Notes: a model not told the origin generated them from the sequence alone. Positions 1 to 12,150 are shown, counted from the stretch's first letter. The stretch: 64,000 bases of DNA from Phlebotomus papatasi (GCF_024763615.1 NC_077224.1:88174712-88238711); one strand, 5' to 3'. Numbers and translations are program-made.

Positions 1-1
1 C

Positions 2-124
2 AGTGATCACTTCGAAGATTTGCATCTTGATCCAGAACAGTATTTAAAATCACGCCTCTTAAAGCAAAATTGTATTTTTAAGACAGAAGCACATCCACCG
101 TCTAATCATTACAGTCACTGTTAA
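2..124 (+). CDS. C-terminal part of a THAP-like domain, cut by the window edge
   Basis: An open frame of 40 codons enters from the left edge and stops at TAA 122-124. It begins with Ser-Asp-His-Phe-Glu and later has a Leu-Leu-Lys segment. This resembles the second half of a THAP zinc-finger domain, where a CSxHF motif is followed by a basic LLKxxAxPT segment. THAP domains are DNA-binding modules in P-element-type transposases and in host regulators. The first cysteines would lie outside the window, and the protein ends about 10 residues after the domain, so this may be a transposon remnant or a terminal exon. The match is by pattern only and short; a chance open frame remains possible. Confidence 0.4.
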   Translation, partial: SDHFEDLHLDPEQYLKSRLLKQNCIFKTEAHPPSNHYSHC

Positions 125-179
125 ATAACTTCATCGTTTTTTTATTTATCCTATTACAATTATCAGACTAAAAAGTCCC

Positions 180-470
180 TACACATTGGAAACTATTTTC
201 CAATTTCCTTCAAAAAAGCAATTTTGACGAAAATTGCTTCCAATGGAGATCCTTAAAGCGGTCTTCAGACTAGAGGTTTAGCCCAATTCCCGTAGGTCTC
301 AAAATTCTAAATAGCGTGTAATTTAATTGATTTTTGAGAGTATAATAGATTATTTATCTTTAATAATACAATCCTAAGATAAATTTTCCCAAAAAAGCAT
401 GATTGATAAGAAATTAGAGCAGTCAAGCCATTTGGCTAAGCCTTAGGTCTGAAGCCCGTATAAGTCACTA
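180..470. repeat. Degenerate MITE remnants
   Basis: Positions 180-252 hold a short inverted repeat (CTACACATTGG-like start, CCAATG-like end) related to the element at 4980-5106. Positions 250-470 hold a second inverted pair in which a segment with 'tcttcagactagaggttta' faces one with 'ctaagccttaggtctgaag'. Relatives of the latter are seen near 17690-17890 and 28020-28200. No coding potential is visible. Confidence 0.4.
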
Positions 471-510
471 TCATATGTCATGAATTATTAATATTTTAAA
501 ATATTTTAGA

Positions 511-726
511 AGAAGTCTTTCAGGTTTCGCACACACTCTGCCTCGAACACTTCATGTTCTTCCTGTATTCCTTCAATGAATCTGCCCTATCTATGGCAAA
601 ATATTTTAGTTGCTAGTCTTTAGTCACACATTTCCTGAGAAAAATAGGTTAGATTCTCCAAAGGAATATGCAAAAAATATGAAGTGTTCGAAGCTAGAGT
701 GTGTGCGAAGCCTCAAAGCTTTCTAC
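511..726. repeat. MITE, family 'CGCACACACTCTG' (copy 1)
   Basis: The ends are inverted copies of one another: 'ttcgcacacactctg' then 'cgaacacttcat' at the left, and 'gaagtgttcgaag' then 'gagtgtgtgcgaag' at the right. The interior is about 130 bp and non-coding. Further copies lie near 24431, 42653, 43727, 46340 and 47968, which shows a dispersed non-autonomous family. Confidence 0.75.
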
Positions 727-1597
727 CAATCCTAAACATCATTTTCTTGTTAATACTAATTAATAAACATTTATTAGTGTCCTAATAAGGTTGCGTAGCA
801 GAAAATATTAAGCTTAATTGTTTTCTTTTTGAAGCTTTACTTGCGTTCAAAGCTTTAATTTTAATCCTATTTAATAACACGTTAATATAAATAATGATTG
901 TTTAAAAAAATCGTGTGAATAATCCTAAATGAAAAAATTAATGTTTACGAGAATATTTTGTATTTTTTAGCAAGTCTTTTAATTAGGAATTTGAGAATGA
1001 AAAAAGTTGAGATCAGTTGTCAGTGCAACTCACGGGAGAAAACCACGCCCTCATGCGGGAAAAAGGTTGTCAGTGTCTCTGAATAATCCGTATTTAAATC
1101 CGAATAAAGCTTATTCGAAGTGAAAAAAGTCAAAAACATTTTTAAAAAAAAAGTAAAAATATTTATGTAGTGTTTGAAGATTCTTTTAATCCATAATTTA
1201 TTAAAAATTCCTCTCAAGTCTCAGATTAACAGATCTTGAATCTCTAAGAAAATATATGGTGGTAATAAAATTAAAAGTTTCTAATTTCATGATTTATCTA
1301 TTTAAATTTACTTAATGATCTTCTACATTTGAAGGTTTGATCAGCCTTAAAAGTAAATAAAACCTAAAAATAAGTTTAACACCTCCTTTTTTCGATTCGT
1401 TGTTGTGAACTTTGTAACATCCCAACTTAGAAACTTAAAAAAATTGACACTTTAAAATTAAGGATGTTTAATGGAGAATACGAATTAGCCTTGTGTGTCA
1501 GACACACTTATGACTTAAGCTGAGAAGTGGTTTACCATAATTATAATAAAAAAATGGACTATATTCTCATCAGTTTCCCACTAACCCATCTGTCTGT
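727..1597. other. Intergenic, AT-rich, no gene seen
   Basis: No credible coding frame was found. The longest open frame (1020-1217, minus) is low-complexity and lacks codon structure. A weak repeat with 'cacacttatgacttaagc' at 1504-1521 recurs near 2100-2220, 42150-42285 and 51555-51640. Confidence 0.5.
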
Positions 1598-1891
1598 TTA
1601 ACCCTTTAACACTTTAAGGATGATTGGGACACCGGTGTCCCAAAAATAAAACCAAATTTTCGGACTATTTATAGGACAAAATAACTTTCCATAGTCAAAA
1701 AATAAGTTTTTAGTTTTGTTACACTGGTGCCCAGCACGTCTTTAAAGGGTTAAGGACGAGTGGCACACCGGTGTCCCAAGAACTAAAACATTCTTTTTCA
1801 AACTATATAAAGTTATTTTCTCCTCTAAATAATCCAAAAATTGGTTTTTATTTTAGGGACACCAGTGTCTCATTTGTCATTAAAGGGTTAA
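1598..1891. repeat. piggyBac-like MITEs, two copies sharing a TTAA
   Basis: The segment starts TTAA-CCCTTTAA at 1598 and ends TTAAAGGG-TTAA at 1891, with a further AGGG-TTAA junction at about 1746-1752. Each unit carries 'acaccggtgtccca' or a variant. TTAA target sites and CCCT-type ends are the known signature of piggyBac-superfamily transposons. A longer copy lies at 14399-14913 and a broken end at 35618. The elements carry no transposase. Confidence 0.65.
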
Positions 1892-3372
1892 GTCGTAAAT
1901 CTGTCTAGAGCATTTCAAAGCCAATTTAAAAATTTAACACTTAAAGATTTTTTCTTAGAATTGAGGGGAATATCGCAGATTGACATTTAAAAAAGAAGCA
2001 ACACAAATATATATTATTGACAAATAATAAAGTTGTAAATAAAATAATAAAATAATAAATATGTTAAAAAATCACATATTCTTATGTGGTGGCTACACCT
2101 GCAGCTTAAGTTTATAGACGGTTTAACACTATGTTTATCAAAATTATAATTGGACTACATTTCCATCCGTTTCCCACTAAACTGTCTCTCGGTTTAAGCC
2201 TGTCTAGGGCATTAGATTTTCAAGAAAATCTCAGAAAAAATTCAAGAATCGTGGTAAACTGGCATAAAAGTTTATATTTCGGCTAATAATATCCATTTTT
2301 TATTTCTTATAATTGTTTGATATAAATTTTCAAAACACTTTTTTATATGAATATTTTTTAAAAAAAAATTTGTTTGTATAAATTGCATCAAAATGCATAA
2401 ATGTCAGAAAAATGACCAAATTTTGATAATGGTATATTATCTGTCAGTGTGTTTCTGTCCTTAAGCTTTTTGGCAAAAGCTCACAAAAGTGCCTCAAAAG
2501 ATGATTTTGATGAAGTAATAAACAAATAAAATAAATACAACTGTCACATCAATGTTATTAATAGAACTAATTAGTCGTAATTAAATCGATAAGGATTAAT
2601 TACTTAGAGGAATAAAAGGAATTTTAATGCATTTATCAATATCCCATTGAAATGTAATTCTATTTTAATTGTGTGTATTCCTTATCTATGTATGTTATTA
2701 TAATGTAAATAAATTATTACACAAAAAGCATAAAACATGGGTTAATTAATTAATTTTGATTACCAATTAGAACTTGATAGTGCTTACTGATCAGTTTTGA
2801 GACTCATTTAACAGAAAATAAAAGGTATAGAGTTCTTATTTATTAGCTATTCTTGAAGGGTTAATCTACTACTTTAAACATTGCAAAATTCTTAATGTAC
2901 GTACATCTTCCAAATTTAGACATATAAGCAAAATTTTATGCATTTCTGAATGAATTAATTAGGTAATTATGGCAACTATTTATTATATTTCCAAATAAAT
3001 TGCGCACAAAAAATATAATGATACGGAAAAATTTTTAAATTACTGATCCCTGACGTACTTTCTACTTTTTTCAGGTTAAACCCAAAACAACTCGAAAGAA
3101 AAAGAGTTCTTAATCAGATAAAAGTATGACGCATTTATTTTGTTAATTGTACAGAGATCTCAATAATATGTATTCACGTGATTGTAAACAACGTACTATA
3201 TTTTGATAGGTACTATGTTTTGCTTTATTTTATTTACTTTTATTACTAAATTAAAAGAAAAAAATAAAAATGCGCAATCATTTCAGCATAGGGGAAAGTA
3301 CCCAGTTTTTAAAATATTAGGTGGCATGTGTCACATTTATTTGGAAACAGAGTAAAAAGAGTCTAGTCACTA
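1892..3372. other. Intergenic, AT-rich, no gene seen
   Basis: Runs of A and T dominate. A degenerate inverted repeat of the 'cttaagtttatagacgg' family is visible at 2100-2220. No coding frame or RNA gene is supported. Confidence 0.5.
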
Positions 3373-3629
3373 CACTGAGAAAAAAAGAGGGTGCGATTAA
3401 CTTTTTTACCTCATAACTTTAACACTTTTTAGGTGTAAAAATATATCAACATTTTTTAATGTTAATTTTACACCTTTTAAGGGTAAAATCAACATGAAAA
3501 AAGGGTAACTTTAACCCCCAATACACCTAAAAAGGGTAATATTTACACCGATTTCGGATCAATACTGCATGGTAAAATTAACATTTCCGGAATGTTATTT
3601 TAACTTTTCCGGATTTCTCTAATAAGTGT
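3373..3629. repeat. MITE, family CACTGAGAAAA (copy 1)
   Basis: It starts CACTGAGAAAAAAAG and ends in a decayed version of the reverse complement (GGATTTCTCT then AATAAGTG). The interior has short inverted motifs, 'aggtgtaaaaatatatcaac' and 'gggtaatatttacaccg'. It aligns along its whole length with 14992-15242 and, inverted, with 30024-30276. Confidence 0.75.
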
Positions 3630-3763
3630 ATGAAATTTGGGATCGTGCGAAGTATGGCCATCCTCCCCTATAATAATTCTAAATTGTAAATGAATTTCCA
3701 CCTTTTTATTTTAAATTGTGAAATTCTGCTTAGCTTAAGATAAAAATAAGCTTTTAAAAAAAA

Positions 3764-4120
3764 AGGAGTGGCAAAGCGTCCCAGGCTTTGTGAAGTGCAC
3801 GAACTCGTGACCTAGATGCCATCCCTCAACCAAAAGTACTTTTGCATCATTTACTGTTTACCGGTTCTCAACTGATTTCAACCGATTTGTGAGTCACTCG
3901 AAAGATCACACAAAATAATTTTAAGAGTAATAAAATTGATTTTCGGACAAAAATTACTTATGGATTCATACCTGGTTCACAATCGATTTGAATGGATTTA
4001 TAAATCACTCAAAATATATTACCGATATTACCCAAAATAACTTGACTAATATAATTGAACTTCGAATAAAAATTAGTTATTGGTTATGAACCGGTTCAAA
4101 ACCGATTGAATCCGATTCAG
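3764..4120. repeat. Dispersed repeat with 'ggcaaagcgtcccagg' and 'accggttc' motifs
   Basis: This sequence recurs at 38467-38990, where it is split by a hAT-type MITE, and its first part recurs at about 6890-6945. It contains repeated ACCGGTTC/AACCGAT motifs. It carries no coding capacity. Confidence 0.55.
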
Positions 4121-4287
4121 TTTTATCGGAAAGTTTACGCTACCGTGTGGTCTCTAAACAATCCCATGCCTAAAATGCTAGGTTCATTATTGATTTATAA
4201 CAGATTGGAATCAGTTGAGGCCTATCAGGAATTCCAAGACCTTTCCAACGAGCCCAAACATGATCCCATTCGCCTAATAAATGCACT

Positions 4288-4431
4288 CTCTAGAGCAGAG
4301 GTGTGCAAGAATCGTTAAAACCGAATAAACGTCAAAATAAGTTTGTTCTAGTAGCCTTTTGATCATTGACGTACATGTTTCATTTGACGTTTATTCGGTT
4401 TCAACGGTTCTTGCACGCCTCTGCTCTAGAG
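4288..4431. repeat. Foldback MITE with about 53-bp inverted arms
   Basis: The left arm begins CTCTAGAGCAGAGGTGTGCA and runs through 'aaaaccgaataaacgtcaaa'. The right arm (about 4379-4431) is its near-perfect reverse complement. Only about 37 bp separate the arms, so the strand can form a long hairpin. Confidence 0.8.
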
Positions 4432-4721
4432 CCTTTTTTTAACCTTTTACCTTGAAAAACAGTTATTAGCCAATTGGGATTGATGTAGCTGGATAAGAAA
4501 TTTCAGAACCTTTCCAAAAAGTCCAAATTTAAGCAAATTGGTGGAAAAATGAGCCCTCCAAAGTGGCTGAACTTTGACCTTTAATAATTCAAAATGGCGA
4601 TTTTTTTTCGGTCATAGGTGTTATGGATAAAATGTTGACCTGAAGTATTCCCAAAAGTCCTGGGCCAATTTTGAGAAAACCCAAAATACATGGCTTTTGA
4701 GATGGAGGACAGTAATGACCA

Positions 4722-5106
4722 CTACAGATTGGGAGAAATTTTCATCAAAAATTGATATTTTTGAAAGAAATTGCCTGCAAAACTTCTGTCAAAAATGGAA
4801 TTTTTGGCAAAAATTACTCCCAGTGTGTAGAGGCCTTAAGGGAAAAAGTAAAAAATATCTAGGGATAATGTTTTGCTTGTTGGGGGTCCTTGAAGACCGG
4901 TAGTTGATATCTTATATCGTTTAAGCTACAGGATGGTTGGAAAAAAGTGGATTATAATAACTGTCCTCTCTTTTGGCCTCTACACATTGGGAGAAATTTT
5001 TGTCTAAAATTGCTTTTTGAAGGAAATTCCCTGCAGCATTGTAGGGGGAAACGTCAAATTTCTGTCAAAAACGCAATTTTTGACGAAAATTGCTCCCAAT
5101 GTGTAG
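4722..5106. repeat. Two MITEs, family CTACACATTGGGAG
   Basis: Positions 4722-4830 and 4980-5106 each start with CTACA(C/G)ATTGGGAGAAATTT and end with the reverse complement (ACTCCCAGTGTGTAG and GCTCCCAATGTGTAG). The second copy is the better preserved. Confidence 0.65.
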
Positions 5107-7389
5107 ACATCTTTTGATAAAGCTTTCTGGTTACTTTAAGTTTAGCTGTAATGACTGTACATGTGTACATAGCATACAAAAATTTTCTTTTTTTTTTAAT
5201 ATTTTCTTATTAAGATAATTATTCGTAATATTAATAATAATTCAAACGTGAGCCCAGATATTTAAGTTTCAAAGTTCATTAGAAACTAGTGAAAATAGTT
5301 ATATTGTGCCCTAACCTCAAATTAGGAATTTCAATTCAGAATTTTGCGTTCTTATATTAAATTACCTTGATAATAATTAAGAAACGATTGCAAATGGATA
5401 TTTCGGATAGTAAAATATTAAACACTTCATTAAGTTTTAAAATTCAATAAAGAGATTGTGTTTTAACTTAAAATTAAATTCGTCTTACAACGTTATCGTT
5501 CGAGATAAATAATTTTCTTTTTGTCTGTCTCAATTTTGCGATTTTATCCAAAAATACTTTCAACTATGTTAATTTTTTTGAGTTTATCGCTATTAAAACA
5601 ACTTAGAGTTTTTAGGTTAAACCAAACTTAACCTCTCATTTATATACATTTCTTAAAAAAATGAGAGTACAATTATTATTTTGTTTAAGCTCAGGTGAAG
5701 CTGTGTCTTTCATTTAAATCTTTCATTTTACTGAAATTTAGAAGGAGTTACTTTATGTATTTTTCCTACGAAAACGTAAGCATTTCAAGCTTCAAAGACT
5801 TCCTCAAATAATCCAAAGTAATGAAAGTGGTCTATAGAATTCATTCCAACTCTTAAAACATTCCAGTTAGAAGTTTTCTAAGCAACTAACCTTGGCTTTA
5901 AGGAGAAAGTCTGCCCGTTAAATTAATTATACCATTCTGAATTGTTATAATTTGAATGCTTAGAGCGACACACAATTTCACGAAATTCATCAAATGAATC
6001 GCTATAGAAAAGTTAATTAATTAAAGAAAACTTTTATACAACAAAAGTTTTTGGCGAATCTTTTCTTGCGTCATTCTTAAACTCCATTGCTAAATTTTGT
6101 CCCTATTTATTGTGAAAAGGCAAATGATATAGAACGACTCTTGCTCGGTTTTTGGTGGATATTTAAAATTTAGGAAGAAATACATTTTCCTAATTAAAAT
6201 TACTTCTTCTGTGCGTTTTGTGGTCATATCCTCTTTTCCTATTTCATCATCCCTGATGGCTAAGAAAAAGGTCTAGGTCGATGTCTTGAAAATGTCTCTC
6301 TAATTTCTTCATGTGTTTTTCCACTGCTCTTGGCAAATTGTCTTTAAGAAGGCAAAGAAAAAAGAAGACTCATAATCCCGTGGCTTGAACTAAAACACCC
6401 CTCAAGCAAAATTGAAGAAAAAAGAGAAGACTCCTTATCGCATTTCATTTAATTTTGTATACACAGAAGCAAAATAAAATACAAAAATCTTACATTATAT
6501 AACAAACATAAGAAAGTTGATGACTTTTTCATTTGGTCGATTTTTTGAGGATATGGAGAGAGAATGGAAAATGAAAAAAAGGAGAGAAAATATACACAAA
6601 ATTTGGTGATAATGTCCGGAGTTTCTTTTTTGTTGCTGTTGCTTGGAGAACACAAAAAAGGAGTGATAAATGTTTAGCAAGTAAATTTCCAAATGATTTA
6701 CTCTCCGTAATATACACGAGTGCTTTAGCAATTTGCACCAACTACGCGACTAATCTCTGAAAGATGGACTAAGCAATAAAAACGCAGAAGATTGTCGACA
6801 GAACGAAAGGGTGAAAGTACCCGGAAGTTATTGTTAAGAATTTTTTTCCCAAGAAAATACACGATTTCTAACATAAAATAAAGAGGTGGAAAAGCATCCA
6901 AGCTTCGCAGAAGGCTCGAACTTGTGACTTGATGCAAAGTTTTTGGTGATCGAAATCATGTGAAATGGGATAAAACATTCACGAATTTCAAATTCCATCT
7001 GTTAACCAGCCATATTATACTAGAAATGTCGTTGGTTTTCGAAAATTCAAATAGATCTTCGAAATTCTTATAGAATTCTTGCCCAAAGCTTTATAAATTT
7101 ATGAAATCCATCATTAAAAAAGAATTAAATACGTTGACTTATTAATTTGTGGAGAAATATAATCGTATAGAAATATTACGATCTTAACTATTTTGATTTT
7201 AATCGAAATAAAATAAGAACAGCTATTTTTGACACTTCGAAATTCGAACAAAATTAACAACAATTCAAGGTACCTTGCTAATGGTTTTCTAAATAGGTCT
7301 TTTCGATTTTTGTTTTATTGAATATATGGAAATAGGATATTTTAAAATAATATTAACAATAACGAGAATATTTAAAAACAGATAGTAGA
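5107..7389. other. Intergenic, no gene seen
   Basis: The sequence is AT-rich. Overlapping minus-strand open frames at 6449-6937 are hydrophobic, low-complexity and lack any domain. Part of the dispersed repeat of 3764-4120 is seen at about 6890-6945. Confidence 0.5.
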
Positions 7390-8125
7390 AGTGCTCATAA
7401 TTTTGGACAGGGTGCTTATAAGCATCAATGTCCTGGGTTTAAGGTGCAATATTTCCAATATTAATTGAATTTTTTGTTGCTCTCTTTTTAGGAAGGGTTG
7501 TTTAGAAGATTGACAAGCTATTTAGTATATTTAGTAATGAATTGATATGTAAAGATTAACTTGATTGTAATTTTGGACACCTTGCTTGTAATTTTGGACA
7601 CTTTGCTGGTAATTTTGGACAGCCATTCCACCGCAATAGGTTGCCCATTATTCTCCATTTCAAGAACCTATCTTACCAAGTCTTCTTCCTGTCTATGAGA
7701 AGGAAGCGTAGGATATCCCAAGGAGCCCTAAGACTCTCCATATATTTCATAAAAGAGAGTTGACTTGAGCTGTCCAATTACGCGCAGACTCATGCATTCC
7801 TTTGCCTTTCTGGGACTCTTTTAAGGCTTTTTGGACTGCATCTCGTTCGTAGAGGTGATACTCCTTGGTTTCTCTAGGCATTTATACAATTTGGTCATCA
7901 GAAAAGGTAAAATTTTAGAAAAGAAACACATACTGAAGTTTCAAAAATGCAATTGTAACTTAAATGATTTTCAAAATCTGCGAAAAAGAAGAAGTATTTA
8001 GATAGAATACATTATTCATCAAATATTGGAAGAAAATTTCATAATTTTTTAATCGATTTATATTTAGTGCTCAATTTTACCGTCAAATTATCTTAAATTA
8101 GAAACTGTCCAAAATTATGAGCACT
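7390..8125. repeat. Inverted-repeat element with 'gtgctcataattttggaca' ends
   Basis: The left end reads GTGCTCATAATTTTGGACA and the right end TGTCCAAAATTATGAGCAC, an exact inverse pair about 735 bp apart. Three direct copies of 'gtaattttggacac' or a variant sit inside at about 7568-7622. No transposase is visible. Confidence 0.75.
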
Positions 8126-8169
8126 TTCCCTAAATGGATCGTAATGAACGTATTTGTCGCAATGTGCTA

Positions 8170-9560
8170 AGAATTGCGAAGAGCCATCTTTCTAGACCTT
8201 CTAGACTTCTCCAAGGCTGTTGACAGTATTCTTCATGAGTTAATGGTGCAATTCAAATTAAAAATCAACATTCTTTTTTAGTACATGACTGTTCCCAAAT
8301 GCTTCTGCATTATTGACTATCCTTTGTGTTGGTTGCTGTCTCGACTTTTTCCCAATTCCCGCCGTGTTCTAAAACCTTCAAACAGTTGTGACCGGAACCA
8401 ACACAAATAAAAGCCCATTAAAGTGCCCGCTTTGTAATCCGGATGATTGGGAGACAATATGACAGGTGTTCGCTTCGTTATCCGGATGGATTTTTTGAAT
8501 TTGTTCAACGTCTCGAAAATATAATACAATATATTTTTGTAGAATTAGTATGAAAGTTTGAAAGAAGATTAAAAAGTCATAATTAGAGAATTCTAAGCTA
8601 TAATACTTCATTTATTAAACAAAAACTTCGCAAGATAATACATTTACATTGGTGAACAGACATGCACATGCATACATAACCTCAAAATTATTTTATATGT
8701 AAACGTCGATAACTGTATATGGAAGTAATTGAAAACAGTACAGTGCTAAAATAAAATGTTCATTTTTCATTGGACTAGCACCCTCATGAAAAATTCTGTC
8801 AAAAGCCATGGAGTAAAGTGCTAAAAAACATGTTCATTTTCAGCTCATGATTGTTCTCAAGTGCCTCTACATAATCGACTTTTCTTTGTATTGGTTCCTG
8901 TTACGACTGTTTGGTTTTAGAGAAAAGTCCATAATGCAGAAGCACTTGAGAACTGTAAAGTTCTAAAAATTAATGTTTGTGAGAAATATTTACCCTTTTT
9001 CATTTTTTTTCTTGCACTCTACTGTTCTCAAGTGCTTCTGCATTATCGACTTTTCCTTGTGTTTGTTTTGTTCTTGATTCGACTTCTTCCCCAGTCCAAG
9101 GACATGTTATTAATCTACCAAATAGTCGCGACAAGAACCTATACAAGAAAAAGACAGTTATGTAGAAACGCTTGAGAACAGTAAAGTGCTAAAAAAAAAT
9201 ATGTTGATTTTTTATTCAAATAGCGCCATTACTCTATCGCAAATTAAGTGACCTGTTTGATTTTTTAGGGGTATCCGTTCGTCACTTCTTACTTGGCGAT
9301 TCGATCTCTTGTTGTCAGATCTGATGACTTGATCTCGTCTTCCCTTGGCTTCACTCAAAGGGTTCGTCAAGGCTCCATATTATGAGTCTCAAGCTCTTCT
9401 CTCTCTTCATCACTGACCTACCACAGGTAGTCAAATTTTGTGGTTATCGTGGAAATAAACCGACGTGAAATGCAATCAACAGCAGGGGGTTCCGGAAGGG
9501 AAACACATCAACTATCTCCAGAGCTTTCGGCTCGATCTCCAAGCCTTCGTCAGTGGTTAA
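8170..9560 (+). pseudogene. LINE (non-LTR) reverse-transcriptase relic split by MITEs
   Basis: At about 8195-8263 a plus-strand frame reads Leu-Asp-Phe-Ser-Lys-Ala-Val-Asp followed by Ile-Leu-His-Glu-Leu. This matches reverse-transcriptase motif A of non-LTR retrotransposons (LDFSKAFD...H..L). After about 1 kb of MITE sequence the homology resumes at about 9265-9435, with a region resembling the 'SSSLGFTQRVRQGSIL' segment (normally G-V-P-Q-G-S-I-L-G-P) and then a Phe-Ile-Thr-Asp-Leu-Pro motif. A stop codon follows the Ser-Ile-Leu, and no polymerase active-site tail is intact. This is a dead Jockey/I/CR1-type fragment; the clade cannot be fixed by eye. Confidence 0.65.
8266..9246. repeat. MITE cluster, family 'TTTAGTACATGACTGTTC'
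   Basis: Three or more partial copies carry 'agtacatgactgttc', 'gcttctgcattat' and 'cgacttttctttgtgtt', with inverted halves such as 'gcagaagcacttgagaac'. They separate the two pieces of the LINE relic, so they inserted into it. Other copies are at 23323-23605, 26890-27130, 27385-27610 and 36450-37070. Confidence 0.7.
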
Positions 9561-9584
9561 GTTTTGTAAATTTTTCCTCTGAGA

Positions 9585-9660
9585 CTCTTCTATCATTCTG
9601 TCCACGTGGTTTCTTGAACATAGATTTGTCAAGAAACTTATGGCCGACACTGTATGTTCC
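9585..9660 (-). repeat. Terminal fragment of a Tc1-like inverted-repeat element
   Basis: The sequence 'gtcaagaaacttatggccga' followed by CACTG is the reverse complement of the left end of the element at 22042-22777. Only one end remains here. Confidence 0.6.
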
Positions 9661-11380
9661 CTATATTAAAGTTAGTTATTGAGTTATACATTATAGTTTA
9701 ATTCCCCTGTAATTTGTAGTACAACTAATATTAATTCATCAATTTGTTAGGTGAGATTCTTAACAATCTCACCCACTATAATCCTAACAAAATCCCATGA
9801 CCTCCGATCAGCTCCAAACTACCAGAATGTGTTTGGCTACTTCCTGATCACGAATATATGGATGGCTAAAAACCGTTCCCGTCCGTCCGTCCGTTTTAGT
9901 ACCTAAACCCTGTTAATTAAGTATTTCTTGTCAAGACTTCATAAACTTTCAAAACAAAATAGTAATTCCAGTATATTTTCTATTTCATCCGAGACACCTT
10001 CATGGGGATTAAAACATATGGCAAAGATATTTTACCTCAGGAACGAACCATTAGGGAATATCTCCCAAGACATTTCGATGTTTGTACAATGGGGTCCATT
10101 TCGAATTACCCCCATTGTTACAAGCCTTAATAATGCACTTTGGGGGTCGGGATATTTAAAACTTCACAGTATCGAAAATTAAAGGGATTATACAGATCGT
10201 TCTCCCCATAGAGTTCGAGCAATAAAATGGTGCGCAATAGACTATTTTAGTTCTTCTTTTTGTATCTTTTTTCACACAAAAAAGCCATCCGATTAGAAAT
10301 TTAATTGAGAAATTGTTGAGGCAAATTCTACATCAAATCGCCATACAAAATCTCACCAAAGATAACCCCTGACTAAGGTCCATAGCTTTGTCACTCCATT
10401 GAAATTTGCTTTGTCGTCAAAGAGTGCTCTTTGACTTGCGAATGCTAAAATGAATTTATAATTGGCCAAAAGAAAGATTGTATATTCTTCATGATAGAAT
10501 TTTCACGTTTCACGCAAATTCGGAGGAAAATAGGGGAGCAGGGGGTACACAGGGGAAAATTCGCTTCACGTGACGAGATCTTCCGCAACGATATTCCCTT
10601 TCCACAAGTCCATGGTAATTTATTCTCGATTTGGCGAGCCCAAAAAACTTTGCCATCAAGATAAGCATTTTGGGACGAGAATTGAGTTCAGGAACTTGGA
10701 CACTGTGCCCGGGGTTCAATTAAAACTTTCTTCCAATGCTTCTCCAATGCTGAATTATCTTGTCTTGCACATTTTCTCGGGAGTCTCTTCGGAGTGTTAG
10801 CCCTGCAATTTCCAAGCGATTGATTAAGCAAAAACTTTCATATTCACCAATTAATCTTCACGCGCTATTTTGCTGGCACTGCGGAAGATCTTTTTTGTTC
10901 CCCATCTAGAATTATTGCTCACAGAAAAGGTGAGCATTAAGGTTCTATTGTCCTCGAAAACGCAAATTAAGATATCATCCTATCTAAGCTGTGATTTATT
11001 TAACGGGTTTTCAGAGAAAGTTGCTTTACAGTCAAAACTTATTATCCAATGAACTGATAATACATTGGGAAATATTAATTGATTGAGAAAGCTTAAGATA
11101 ATACTCAATATATACTTTAAAAGCCATTTCAACGGCAATTAATTTCAAAATAAATCTCTTTAAATTGAGAATAAAAGATACTTCAGAATTTTTAATTTCT
11201 TATGACACTTTTTGAATCATGCTGCATTAATGATGCCTGATAAAAATTAGGAAAATTTCATCTTTAATGAAAGAATTCATTACAATATTTCTTTTTCAAA
11301 TGAATGATGCATTTTTAAATCAGATATTCGAATTCAGGGGTTAAGACTTACAGAAATTTATATGCAAAATTTCACCAAAA
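9661..11380. other. Intergenic, no gene seen
   Basis: A stretch at 9880-10240 ('gtccgtccgtccg', 'gagttcgagcaataaaatgg') resembles one at about 39010-39185 and is probably an old repeat. Open frames here (for example 9928-10182 and 10570-10800) show no domain. Confidence 0.45.
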
Positions 11381-12150
11381 AAGCTGTGGAAATTTCCCAA
11401 GAAAAACCACAAGGAATTCTTAATGAGTTTTCAGTCTTGGAAAAATCGTTAGTTTCTTAGGGAATTCCCAGAGAATTCCTAGAGACATTTTTGTGAATTA
11501 TTTCCTCTAACATTTCTTGGGATTTGCCGCAGAAATGTCAATGTTTCTGTTGTGAATTTTCCCCTAAATTCTAGAATGTTTCCTACTTTTCTAGAATGTG
11601 GAAATTTCCTAACGAGATCACAGAAAATTCCATTTGAGTTTTTGTGATTAGAATTCCCAGGAAATTCCCAAAGAATTCCTTGAGGGTTTTCCATTGATTG
11701 TTTCCTCTGAAATTCCTTAGGATTTTCAACAGAAATTTCGTTTTTCATGGATGGAATTTTGTCCTTAAAATCCCCGAAGATTCCACGCATGGGAAAACGG
11801 ATCAAATCACTGGAGAAATTACCTCGCTTAGAAGTAGAAATTTCCTATGGAGATCACAGATATTTCCCAAGGGGATTTTCAGTTTCGGAAAAATCGGTAA
11901 AATCCTAGAGAACTTTTGATGATTTCTTGTGAAAATTTTCTTAGGTGATTTCCAAAAGAATTCCCTGGACTTTCCTTATGGAACATTTTTTGTTGACTTC
12001 GAGTATTTTCCCTTAGTATTCTCTAAACATTTTCTACAATAGGAATTCCAGTGGAATCAGTATAGAAATGTCTTTAGTAAGCTATAGAAATTTCTTGAGA
12101 AGATCTCCGATGATTTGCATAAGAATACTTCCTTAGTTTTTCCTAATTTT
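11380..12150. repeat. Degenerate short-period repeat array (GAATTCCC/TTTCCT motifs)
   Basis: The block is built from irregular repeats of 'gaattccc', 'aaatttcc' and 'gaaattcc' on both strands. It generates two antiparallel open frames (11479-11805 minus and 11698-11919 plus) that are by-products of the repeat. Similar prose-like arrays occur at 18050-18790 and 28380-28820. Confidence 0.55.

Noticed and set aside
11479..11805. 108-codon open frame (minus)
   Set aside because: It lies in a degenerate repeat array and its sequence follows the repeat words; no domain.
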